From assembly GCA_029210175.1 (NCBI GenBank), contig JARGPL010000015.1, positions 1 through 64,000 on the forward strand: a DNA stretch of 64,000 bases. The letters are read 5' to 3'. Position numbers and translations under genes: made by a program. The notes under the pieces were generated by a model, which was given only the letters and a program-made list of their open reading frames with translations, was not told where the DNA came from and made no database searches. Positions 1-7,430 of this stretch are shown here, in pieces (the stretch's first letter is position 1; every line of letters starts with the position of its first letter). The stretch comes from Minwuia sp. Its GTDB lineage: Bacteria; Pseudomonadota; Alphaproteobacteria; Minwuiales; Minwuiaceae.

Positions 1-1
1 T

Positions 2-181
2 TACCTCTTCGTGGGTTCGCAGATCGGCGGCAAGACTGCCGCTATCGCCTACACCCTGATCGAAACCGCCAAGCTGAATGCCGTCGATCCACAGGCATGG
101 CTGGCCGATACCCTTGCCCGCATACCTGACTACAAGATCACGCGTGTCGACGATCTGCTACCCTGGAAAACCGCGACGTAG
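2..181 (+). CDS. IS66-family transposase, C-terminal end (partial at window edge)
   Basis: The last 59 codons of a gene that starts before the window. The peptide contains GSQIGGKTAAIAYTLIETAK, then LNAVDPQAWLADTL, and ends DDLLPWKTAT. This is the typical C-terminal domain of IS66 transposases (TnpC), where a G-x-x-x-G-G-x-x-A-A-x-x-Y-S/T-L-I-E-T-A-K-L-N block precedes a DLLPW-type end. The catalytic DDE core lies upstream and cannot be seen, so whether the element is intact is unknown. A sequence compatible with the right inverted repeat follows the stop codon directly. Confidence 0.85.
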   Translation, partial: YLFVGSQIGGKTAAIAYTLIETAKLNAVDPQAWLADTLARIPDYKITRVDDLLPWKTAT

Positions 182-182
182 G

Positions 183-202
183 CAGTCACACCGGACGCTT
201 AC
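183..202. repeat. Probable right terminal inverted repeat of the IS66 element
   Basis: Two bases after the transposase stop lies CAGTCACACCGGACGCTTAC. Read from the other strand it begins GTAAGCGTCCGG. IS66-family ends commonly begin with GTAA and sit just behind the transposase gene, so this is where the element should end. The left end and the expected 8-bp target duplication are outside the window, so the boundary is inferred. Confidence 0.55.
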
Positions 203-268
203 GACCCTTGTTGCTTGGTGATGCAACCTGACGGACATCAGGGAGTGAAGTGGGGCGGGGAGGCGGCA

Positions 269-682
269 ATGCAGCGACTTCTGAAGAGATATCTGCTCTG
301 GATAGTCTATGTCGGCTTCATGGTGCTCGCCGTGGCATTTGGTGGCCGAGAGTCGCTTTTCAGCACCGCAAGCCAGTATCACATCGGCAAGTATCTTATC
401 CTGCTGATTTTCGTCGGCTTTCTGATCTATTCAATCATTTCGACGGGCCGAGAGAATTTCTTCAGGACAGTTGCCGGGATGGGCCGGACCTACTGGGGGC
501 GTCAGGTCGGTCTTGACCTTTACATCAGCGTGTTTCTGTCCCTCGCCCTGATCTATCTGCATGAGGGATCGCTCTTGATCGTGCTGCTCTGGCTGCTGCC
601 TGTGCTCATGTTCGCCAATCTCGCGATTCTGCCCTACATCCTGCTCAACTATGGCTCCATCGTTGACCTGCTTACGCGGTGA
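269..682 (+). CDS. Small integral membrane protein of unknown function
   Basis: A 137-residue protein with about four hydrophobic stretches: roughly residues 8-24, 40-58, 85-102 and 105-125. Its N-terminus is basic (MQRLLKRY). An upstream in-frame start at 215 exists, but the ATG at 269 follows a GGGGCGGGGAGG purine stretch and places a normal N-terminus before the first membrane segment, so it is preferred. No enzymatic motif is visible. I do not recognise the family. It lies alone between the IS66 end and a thiolase operon on the same strand, so context gives no function. Confidence 0.6.
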   Translation: MQRLLKRYLLWIVYVGFMVLAVAFGGRESLFSTASQYHIGKYLILLIFVGFLIYSIISTGRENFFRTVAGMGRTYWGRQVGLDLYISVFLSLALIYLHEGSLLIVLLWLLPVLMFANLAILPYILLNYGSIVDLLTR

Positions 683-950
683 TCACTTTCGGGGAACAGG
701 CTCGCGCCATGACTTCCCCCTTTCATCACGTTTCATGACTGCACATCGAAGACCAGGGCGGTTGGCCGGTCTGGCAGGCGCCTGAGGCACGTTCCGGATG
801 CTGGTATTCGCGCTGCATTTTTTCGGCGTTCCGGCCTTGCTGGACAGGAAAGCCGGATTCCGGGGGGCAGTGTTGCGCCGATTTCACTCCGCAGGGCGGC
901 TCTGTTTCGCTATGCAATGGAGATGGATTTAGCAGTTGGGGAGAAGACTG

Positions 951-2183
951 ATGGGTGAAGCCTGGATCATTGATGCCTGCCGCACACCGCGCGGCGTGGG
1001 CAAGTACGGCAAGGGTGCCTTGTCGGAAATTCATCCCCAGCAGCTGGGGGCGACCGTGCTGCGGGCCCTGGCTGATCGCACCGGGATGAACACCGAGGAA
1101 GTTGACGACATCGTCTGGGGCACCAGCGCACAGGTGAATACACAGAGTGGCGACCTCGGCCGCATGGCCGCACTTGATGCAGGGTACAGCACCAGGTCCA
1201 GCGGCGTGACCCTGGACCGTTTCTGCGGGTCGGGCATCACCACGGTCAACATGGCCGCTGCCTCCATCATGTCCGGCATGGAAGACCTGATCGTTGCAGG
1301 CGGCACCGAAATGATGTCCATGCCTGGGCGCCGAGGCGACGGCCCTGCCACCATGGACCGGGGCAACGCGCGTCTTCGTGCAAGCCATCCGCAGACCCAT
1401 CAGGGCATTTGCGCCGATGCCATTGCAACTCTGGAAGGGATCGACCGGGCGGCACTGGATGCCATGGGTTATGAAAGCCAGCAACGCGCCGCACACGCCA
1501 TTGCCAATGGTCATTTCGACCGCAGCCTGGTGCCTGTCCATCACGCAGACGGCACCCTGGCCCTGGACAGGGAAGAGTATCCGCGCCCGCAGACCACCCT
1601 GGAAGGCCTGGCCAACCTGAAGCCGGCATTCGAGGCCATGGCCGACCAGCCTCTGGATGATGATGGCACGACCTATCGCAGTCTTATCCTACAGAAGTTT
1701 CCCGACCTGGATCTGAAGTTCATGCACCACGCGGGCAATTCGTCCGGTGTGGTTGACGGCGCGGCTGCGCTGCTGCTCGCCTCGCCTGACTATGCGAGGG
1801 CCAATGGCCTGAAGCCGCGGGCGCGCATCGTTGCGACCGCCAACATGGGCGATTGCCCCACCCTGATGCTGAACGCGCCGGTGCCGTCCGCCCGCAAGGT
1901 GCTGGCCAAGGCCGGCATGACCCTCGACGACATCGACCTGATCGAGATCAATGAGGCCTTCGCCGTGGTGGCGGAGAAGTTCATCCGCGATCTGGGTCTT
2001 GACCGCGACAAGGTCAACGTCAATGGCGGCTCGATCGCGCTCGGGCATCCGATCGGCGCAACCGGGTCCATCCTGATCGGTACGGTCCTGGACGAGCTGG
2101 AACGCCGCGACCTGCAGCGTGGTCTGGTGACCATGTGTGCCGCGGGCGGCATGGCCCCGGCCGTGATCATCGAACGCATCTGA
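951..2183 (+). CDS. Thiolase-family acetyl-CoA C-acyltransferase
   Basis: A 410-residue thiolase that would cleave or condense 3-ketoacyl-CoA in fatty-acid or related acyl-CoA degradation. All catalytic elements are present: nucleophile Cys92 in DRFCGSG, N334 in NEAF, His366 in GHPIGATG, and the second Cys396 in the C-terminal MCAAGGM motif. Length is normal for the family. The ATG at 951 is chosen because GGGGAGAAG lies just upstream; a TTG at 936 is less likely. A short-chain dehydrogenase starts 14 bp downstream, and this thiolase/dehydrogenase pairing suggests consecutive beta-oxidation steps. The chain-length preference cannot be read from sequence. Confidence 0.92.
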   Translation: MGEAWIIDACRTPRGVGKYGKGALSEIHPQQLGATVLRALADRTGMNTEEVDDIVWGTSAQVNTQSGDLGRMAALDAGYSTRSSGVTLDRFCGSGITTVNMAAASIMSGMEDLIVAGGTEMMSMPGRRGDGPATMDRGNARLRASHPQTHQGICADAIATLEGIDRAALDAMGYESQQRAAHAIANGHFDRSLVPVHHADGTLALDREEYPRPQTTLEGLANLKPAFEAMADQPLDDDGTTYRSLILQKFPDLDLKFMHHAGNSSGVVDGAAALLLASPDYARANGLKPRARIVATANMGDCPTLMLNAPVPSARKVLAKAGMTLDDIDLIEINEAFAVVAEKFIRDLGLDRDKVNVNGGSIALGHPIGATGSILIGTVLDELERRDLQRGLVTMCAAGGMAPAVIIERI

Positions 2184-2197
2184 GACGGAGTTCAGGC

Positions 2198-2962
2198 ATG
2201 AAACTGGAAAATACATCCGCGCTTGTCACCGGCGGTGCGTCGGGGCTGGGGCTGGCTTGCGCCAGGGCACTGGTGGCCAGGGGCGCCCGTGTCGTCATCG
2301 TCGACCTGCCGTCTTCGGCCGGGGCTGATATTGCCGCTGATCTGGGCGATGCCGTGTCCTTCACGGCTGCCGACGTTACCAGTGGCGATGAGATGGAAGC
2401 AGCTGTTGCCGCCGCCGAAGCCAATGGGCCGTTGCGATCCGTCATCCATTGTGCGGGACATGGCGGCGCCGTCCGCCTGGTGAACCGGGATGGCACACCG
2501 GGGTCCCTGGAGGCCTATGCGAAGGTCATCAACACCAACCTGATCGGGTCGTTCAACGTCTTGCGTCTGGCGGCAGCAAGCATGGCGCGCAACGAACCGC
2601 TGGATGGTGACCGTGGGGCCTGCGTGCTGACGGCGTCAGTCGCCGCCTATGAAGGGCAGATCGGCCAGATCCCCTATGCGGCATCCAAGGCGGGCGTCGT
2701 GGGCATGACCATCGTTGCAGCCCGCGATCTCGCGTCGAAGCTGATCCGGGTCAACACCATTGCACCAGGCATCTTCGACACGCCGTTGCTGGGGCGGCTG
2801 CCGGAGGAAATCCGTCAGAACCTGGGGGCCAGCGTGCCGCATCCGGCGCGCCTCGGGCGACCGGACGAGTTCGGTGCCATGGCAGTGCACATGCTGGAGA
2901 ACCAGATGCTGAACGGCGAAACCATCCGGTTGGACGGCGCCATTCGCATGCCACCGCGCTGA
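2198..2962 (+). CDS. Short-chain dehydrogenase, 3-hydroxyacyl-CoA dehydrogenase type-2-like
   Basis: A 254-residue SDR with the cofactor motif TGGASGLG (residues 11-18) and catalytic Ser147, Tyr160 and Lys164 (IPYAASK). The acidic residue in VIVDLP (D36) after the second beta strand suggests NAD(H) preference. The long insertion before the active site and the end of the protein (GETIRLDGAIRMPPR) resemble the 3-hydroxyacyl-CoA dehydrogenase type II (HSD17B10) group. It follows the thiolase by 14 bp, so oxidation of 3-hydroxyacyl-CoA to the thiolase substrate is the natural inference. Overall family is certain; substrate is inferred. Confidence 0.88.
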   Translation: MKLENTSALVTGGASGLGLACARALVARGARVVIVDLPSSAGADIAADLGDAVSFTAADVTSGDEMEAAVAAAEANGPLRSVIHCAGHGGAVRLVNRDGTPGSLEAYAKVINTNLIGSFNVLRLAAASMARNEPLDGDRGACVLTASVAAYEGQIGQIPYAASKAGVVGMTIVAARDLASKLIRVNTIAPGIFDTPLLGRLPEEIRQNLGASVPHPARLGRPDEFGAMAVHMLENQMLNGETIRLDGAIRMPPR

Positions 2963-3011
2963 GCCGGCGGGTTGCGCCGGGCGCAACTGCGAAATGATGG
3001 GGAGGGGGAGA

Positions 3012-3087
3012 TGGTGCCGACGGAGGGACTTGAACCCCCAACCTACCGCTTACAAGGCGGTTGCTCTACCAGTTGAGCCACGTCGGC
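3012..3087 (-). tRNA. tRNA-Thr (anticodon TGT)
   Basis: The minus strand folds into a complete cloverleaf. The acceptor GCCGACG pairs with CGTCGGC, discriminator A is followed by an encoded CCA, the anticodon stem is ACCGC/GCGGT, and the loop CTTGTAA gives anticodon TGT (reads ACA). A TTGACA hexamer lies 27 nt upstream of the 5' end on the same strand and may be part of its promoter. Confidence 0.96.
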
Positions 3088-3183
3088 TTGGCGCTTTCGA
3101 CTACCGGAAAAACCTGTCAATGTCACGGGTCAATGTCCGCGATATCGACATCAGCGGATACAGCGCCGGGGAGGGCGTTCAAC

Positions 3184-4035
3184 ATGCAAAGCTGGCAGGT
3201 CGGCAAGGTACGGGTCTCGAAGATCGTCGAAATGGAAGTGGCAGGCGGCACACGCTTCATCCTGCCCGATGCCACCAAGGAGGCCTGTCTGCCCATCGAT
3301 TGGCTGCAGCCCCACTTCATGACGCCGGAGGGGCGGCTGATCATGTCGATCCATGCCCTGGTGATCGAGACGCCCGACCGTCGGATCGTGGTGGATACCT
3401 GCATCGGCAACGACAAGCTGCGGGAGAACCCCAACTGGACCAATCTGCAGAAGCCCTTTCTGGAAGACATGGCGGCTGCCGGTTTTCCGGTCGACAGCAT
3501 TGATACGGTCATGTGCACGCATCTGCATGTGGATCACGTGGGCTGGAACACCATGCTGGTTGATGGCAAGTGGGAACCGACGTTCAAGAACGCCAGGTAT
3601 CTGATGGCAACGCCGGAGTTCGATTACTGGCGTGATCAGGATACGGACGCGGAAAGCCGCGTGATCTTCGAGGATTCGGTGCAGCCGGTCTTCGATGCCG
3701 GTCTGGTGGATTTCGTCACCACGACGCATCAGATCTGCCCGGAAGTCTCACTGAAGCCCACCCACGGCCATACGCCGGGGCACGTATCGGTGATGATCGA
3801 ATCCGAGGGGGAACGGGCGATGATCACGGGCGATTTCGTGCATCACCCCTGCCAGATGGCACATACCGAATGGTGTGCGAGCGTTGACTATGACCCAACG
3901 GAATCCAAGGCGACGCGGGACCGGGTCTTTGCCGAACTGGCCGATGAGCCGGTGCTGATCATCGGTACGCATTTCGCCGGAATCACGGCGGGCCACCTGA
4001 AACGCGACGGCGACGTCTACCGGCTGGAGGTCTGA
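3184..4035 (+). CDS. Metallo-beta-lactamase-fold hydrolase
   Basis: A 283-residue protein of the MBL superfamily. The metal-binding signature HLHVDH is at residues 113-118. A second histidine block (THGHTPGH, about residue 195), an aspartate in TGDF (about 217) and a late GTHFAG histidine (about 262) complete a binuclear zinc-type site. The layout is closest to methyl-parathion-hydrolase/lactonase-like members, but substrate cannot be assigned. The ATG at 3184 is preferred because GGGGAGGG lies about 8 bp upstream; a longer frame running back to 3061 overlaps the tRNA gene. It is transcribed away from the tRNA and has no obvious operon partner. Confidence 0.88.
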   Translation: MQSWQVGKVRVSKIVEMEVAGGTRFILPDATKEACLPIDWLQPHFMTPEGRLIMSIHALVIETPDRRIVVDTCIGNDKLRENPNWTNLQKPFLEDMAAAGFPVDSIDTVMCTHLHVDHVGWNTMLVDGKWEPTFKNARYLMATPEFDYWRDQDTDAESRVIFEDSVQPVFDAGLVDFVTTTHQICPEVSLKPTHGHTPGHVSVMIESEGERAMITGDFVHHPCQMAHTEWCASVDYDPTESKATRDRVFAELADEPVLIIGTHFAGITAGHLKRDGDVYRLEV

Positions 4036-4138
4036 CGCAGGCGCGTTTTCCAGGTGCGTCCGGGGGCGGGCGCTTGTCCCGTTATCGACAGCATGCTACG
4101 CCCCAACGCAACCTATTCCCATGCGCAGGCAGGACCCG

Positions 4139-4591
4139 ATGGCCGACGAACAGACACCCCCGCAGATCCGCATCAATGCCCAGTACGTCAAGGATCTGAG
4201 CTTCGAGAACCCGAATTCGCCTGCGGTGCTGGCGGATCCGCCGAAGGATACCGGCCTCAACATCAACGTGAATGTCGAAGCGCAACGGTTGGACGAAGCC
4301 ACCTATGAAGTCGTCATGAAGTTCGACATTCAGGCAAGTTCCGGCGAGACGACGATCTTCATCATCGACCTGTCCTATGCAGGCGTCTTCACGTTGGTCG
4401 GTATCCCGCAGGAGCAGATTGAAGCGGCGTGCTTGATCGAATGCCCTCGGTTGGTCTTCCCCTTCGCGCGGCGCGTCATCGGGGATCTGACGCGGGATGG
4501 CGGTTTCATGCCGTTGTTGCTGGATCCGATCGATTTCGTGCGGCTCTATCAGCAGAACCGCGTGGAAAACCAGCCTGAAGCCAGTGCCTGA
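4139..4591 (+). CDS. secB: Protein-export chaperone SecB
   Basis: A 150-residue acidic protein that fits SecB along its whole length. The family stretches YVKDLSFENPNSP, the central VEVNVNVEAQ-like strand (LNINVNVEAQ), the YAGVFTL segment, CPRLVFPFAR and GFMPLLLDPIDF are all present. SecB forms a tetramer in the cytosol that keeps preproteins unfolded and delivers them to SecA. The start at 4139 is chosen by homology; an ATG 18 bases upstream is possible. It is convergent with the ParA-like gene, with 77 bp between the stops. Confidence 0.96.
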   Translation: MADEQTPPQIRINAQYVKDLSFENPNSPAVLADPPKDTGLNINVNVEAQRLDEATYEVVMKFDIQASSGETTIFIIDLSYAGVFTLVGIPQEQIEAACLIECPRLVFPFARRVIGDLTRDGGFMPLLLDPIDFVRLYQQNRVENQPEASA

Positions 4592-4668
4592 CCGACAGTT
4601 CTGACAGAACCGGACGGATCGGTTGATCGGGCGCGACCAGGCCGGATCGACGATGGCACCGTATCAGG

Positions 4669-5709
4669 TCAGAGTGCGCCCAACAGCATGATCATCATCA
4701 GCAAGGCTGCACAGATCAGCACAGCCGTACCTGCGGCCTGCCGCAAGCGTCGGCGGGACCGGTAGATCTTGGGACCGTCGCCATTGCTGCGGCGACGGCG
4801 TCTGCCGCGTTTCGGTCGCTGATCACCCGTCTGCTCCGTCGTCTGTTTCCTGCCGGCGGCGGTGGCAGGCGCGGGCTGCAGGCTGTCGCGCATCTGTTCG
4901 ACGAGTTCTTCCACCGCGCCAGTGCTGGCCTGGCCCTTTGTTTCATGACGCAGGATCAACTGCGCTGCGGCACGCAGGTAGGCATCGCTGGCGTCGGCGT
5001 TGGGTCGGGACATGAAAACCGGCTGGCGTTCGCCGCTTGCCTGATCGATGGCGTTGGAGTGTGGAATTTCGGCAACCAGCACCGCGTCGCCGTGGACCTG
5101 TCGGATTTCCGTCGCCCGGCGCATCTTCTCGGGTGACCAGCTCTGGGCCATCGTGATCAGGATCGATGGCGCCGTGATCCGCGTCTGGCCAGCATCGTTC
5201 AGCCTGGTGATGGTCGATGTCAGACGGGCCATGCCGTCCAGGGCGAACTGTTCCGGCGGCACGGGTATCAGTACCGTGTCGGAGGCAACCAGGGCATTGA
5301 CGGACAGGATGCCAAGGGATGGCGGGCAGTCGAGGAATATCCAGTCGAACGCGTCGGACATTGCGATAATGACTGGCCGCAGACGGCGCAACCGGTCGGT
5401 CTGATCTGCCAGTTCCAGTTCGATGCCGGCCATGTCGAGCGATGATGCCAGTACCGAAAGGTTGGCGATGCCCGTCGGGCGCGCCCAGGCGGGGCGTACA
5501 TCATCGTTGTTCAGCAGGGCGAGATAGCTGCCGGGCGTATCGACGCCGGCTTCTGCAACGCCAAGCGCCGTGGTCGCATTGGCCTGTGAATCCAGGTCGA
5601 TCAGCAACACCCGTCGCCCGGCAAGCGCCGTGGCAACCGCCAGATGCAGCGCAGTTGTTGTCTTGCCGACACCACCCTTCTGGTTGGATACGGCAACAGT
5701 TATCGCCAT
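4669..5709 (-). CDS. ParA-family ATPase with C-terminal basic linker and membrane anchor
   Basis: A 346-residue deviant Walker ATPase. The P-loop is KGGVGKTT (residues 11-18), with DLDSQAN as the A' element and FLDCPPS (about 126-131) as the switch region. After the roughly 250-residue ATPase fold comes an acidic/polar linker, an arginine-rich run (about 294-305, RPKRGRRRRR), a second basic patch and a final hydrophobic stretch (about 325-345) ending at the last residue. That arrangement looks like a tail anchor with basic residues on the cytosolic side. Soluble chromosome-partition ParA lacks such a tail, and no parB-like gene or parS site is adjacent. A role in positioning something at the membrane is plausible but inferred. 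Confidence 0.85.
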   Translation of the reverse strand: MAITVAVSNQKGGVGKTTTALHLAVATALAGRRVLLIDLDSQANATTALGVAEAGVDTPGSYLALLNNDDVRPAWARPTGIANLSVLASSLDMAGIELELADQTDRLRRLRPVIIAMSDAFDWIFLDCPPSLGILSVNALVASDTVLIPVPPEQFALDGMARLTSTITRLNDAGQTRITAPSILITMAQSWSPEKMRRATEIRQVHGDAVLVAEIPHSNAIDQASGERQPVFMSRPNADASDAYLRAAAQLILRHETKGQASTGAVEELVEQMRDSLQPAPATAAGRKQTTEQTGDQRPKRGRRRRRSNGDGPKIYRSRRRLRQAAGTAVLICAALLMMIMLLGAL

Positions 5710-5883
5710 TGAAGCGTCCCCCGACGTGCTGCAGCGCCAACAGTCAGGTGGACGCCTTTATTCGATTCTTGTCTGGCAAGTCCGCAAGGTTCCTGCCAGT
5801 CGATACGGCAGCGAGGACATGCCCGGGGGTCGAATTCCACGACGCCGGAATGTTGAACCCGTATGGGGCTTGAATTCAGGGGG

Positions 5884-7170
5884 TTAGATGCGTTCCAGCG
5901 CCTGTCGCAGGTCAGCAATGATATCGGTCACGGTCTCGATGCCAATGGACAGGCGGACAACGTCCGGTCCGGCGCCAGCCGCGATCTGCTGTTCTTCGGT
6001 CAGCTGGCGGTGCGTTGTGGATGCCGGGTGCAGAATGAGACTGCGCGTGTCGCCGATGTTGGCCAGGTGAGAGAGGATGTTGACCCCTTCGACGACCTTG
6101 ACCCCGGCGTCGAAACCGCCCCGCACACCAAACGTGAATACGGCACCCGCGCCCTTTGGCAGATATTTCTGCTGCAGCGCGTGATAGCGGCTGCCGGGCA
6201 AGCCAGAGTGAGACACCCATGATACGGCGGGATGCGCGTCCAGGAACTGCGCGACAGCGAGCGCATTGGCGGTATGGCGTTCCATCCGCAGCGGCAGGGT
6301 CTCGGTTCCCGTGATGATCTGGAACGCGTTGAACGGTGACAGGGATGGTCCGAGATCACGCAACGCCACCGCGCGGCCATAGGCCGTCAGCGCAAATCGC
6401 CCGAAGGTCTCGTGGAAGTTGAGGCCATGGTAGGCTGGGCACGGTGCGGCGACAGCGGGGAACCTGCCGCTCGCGCCCCAGTCGAAACCACCGCTTTCCA
6501 CGATCACGCCGCCGAGGGAATTGCCATGGCCGCCCAGGAACTTGGTGGCCGAATGGACGATCACGTCCGCCCCCCACTCGAACGGACGACAGCCCCAGGG
6601 AGTGGCGCAGGTATTGTCCACGATCAGCGGAATGCCTGCGTCGTGGGCGATGCGGGCCAGCGCCTCCAGGTCGACGACCACGCCGCCGGGGTTCGACAGG
6701 CTTTCGACGAAGATCGCCTTGGTGCGGTCGTCAATGGCCGCGCGGAAGCTGTCCAGGTCATCCGGGTCACAGAAGGTGCAACCCCATCCCATCTTCTGGA
6801 AGCTGACTCCGAACTGGGTGATCGATCCGCCATAGAGCTTGTTGGAGGCGACGAAGTTGTCGCCCGATTCCATCAGGGCGAACATCAGGACCATCTGTGC
6901 CGCATGCCCCGAGGCGACGGCCAGACCGGCGGCGCCGCCTTCCAGAGCGGCGACCCGTTCTTCCAGCACCGAGACCGTGGGGTTGGTCAGGCGGGAGTAC
7001 ATGTTGCCAAAGGATTGCAGGTTGAACAGGCTGGCGGCCTGATCGACGTTCTCGAACACATAGGATGATGTCTGGTAGATCGGCGTGATACGTGCGCCCG
7101 TCGTAGGGTCGGGGGATGCCCCGGCATGCACAGCCAGGGTCTCGAAACCGTATGTTTCACGCTCGCTCAT
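5884..7170 (-). CDS. metY: O-acetylhomoserine (thiol)-lyase, PLP-dependent
   Basis: A 428-residue Cys/Met-metabolism PLP enzyme. It starts GFETLAVHAG, carries YSRLTNPT (about 58-65), SGHAAQ, and the PLP-binding lysine K210 in HSATKFLGGHG. The length and the long middle region match O-acetylhomoserine sulfhydrylase (MetY) rather than the shorter cystathionine lyases of about 390 residues. It would make homocysteine or methionine precursors from O-acetylhomoserine and sulfide. It is divergent from nrdJ across about 260 bp. I looked there for a SAM-II riboswitch, common upstream of met genes in this class, and could not make a convincing one. Confidence 0.92.
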   Translation of the reverse strand: MSERETYGFETLAVHAGASPDPTTGARITPIYQTSSYVFENVDQAASLFNLQSFGNMYSRLTNPTVSVLEERVAALEGGAAGLAVASGHAAQMVLMFALMESGDNFVASNKLYGGSITQFGVSFQKMGWGCTFCDPDDLDSFRAAIDDRTKAIFVESLSNPGGVVVDLEALARIAHDAGIPLIVDNTCATPWGCRPFEWGADVIVHSATKFLGGHGNSLGGVIVESGGFDWGASGRFPAVAAPCPAYHGLNFHETFGRFALTAYGRAVALRDLGPSLSPFNAFQIITGTETLPLRMERHTANALAVAQFLDAHPAVSWVSHSGLPGSRYHALQQKYLPKGAGAVFTFGVRGGFDAGVKVVEGVNILSHLANIGDTRSLILHPASTTHRQLTEEQQIAAGAGPDVVRLSIGIETVTDIIADLRQALERI

Positions 7171-7430
7171 ATGGGATCGCCTTCATTCAGTCTTCATGGA
7201 ACAGGGGCACCAATCTAGCCTGATACGTGGCCGGTGACCAATGGTGTGAAACAATGCACAGCCTGTGGATGAATGCCGGTATCAAGCGCCATGGCTGCAC
7301 GATCCGATGGGCCCGCATGTATCGAGTGGGGAAAACAGAACAGGAACATTGCGATTGCCGCGCGATGTGCAATGGCGTAGAATTTCGACCCTGCCGAACA
7401 GCGACGCCTCTGATCACGGACCCGACCGAC

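Noticed and set aside
726-1544. A 272-codon minus-strand frame
   Set aside because: It lies antisense to the thiolase gene, and its protein has no recognisable domain. GC-rich codon bias creates such shadows.
3061-3183. Extended N-terminus of the metallo-beta-lactamase gene
   Set aside because: It would overlap the tRNA-Thr gene and has no ribosome-binding site; the start at 3184 has one.
7171-7430. SAM-II riboswitch upstream of metY, and NrdR or DnaA boxes upstream of nrdJ
   Set aside because: No convincing SAM-II pseudoknot core could be built on the minus strand. One TGTGGATGA (near 7264) is a single-mismatch DnaA box, which is expected by chance. No pair of NrdR-like repeats was found.
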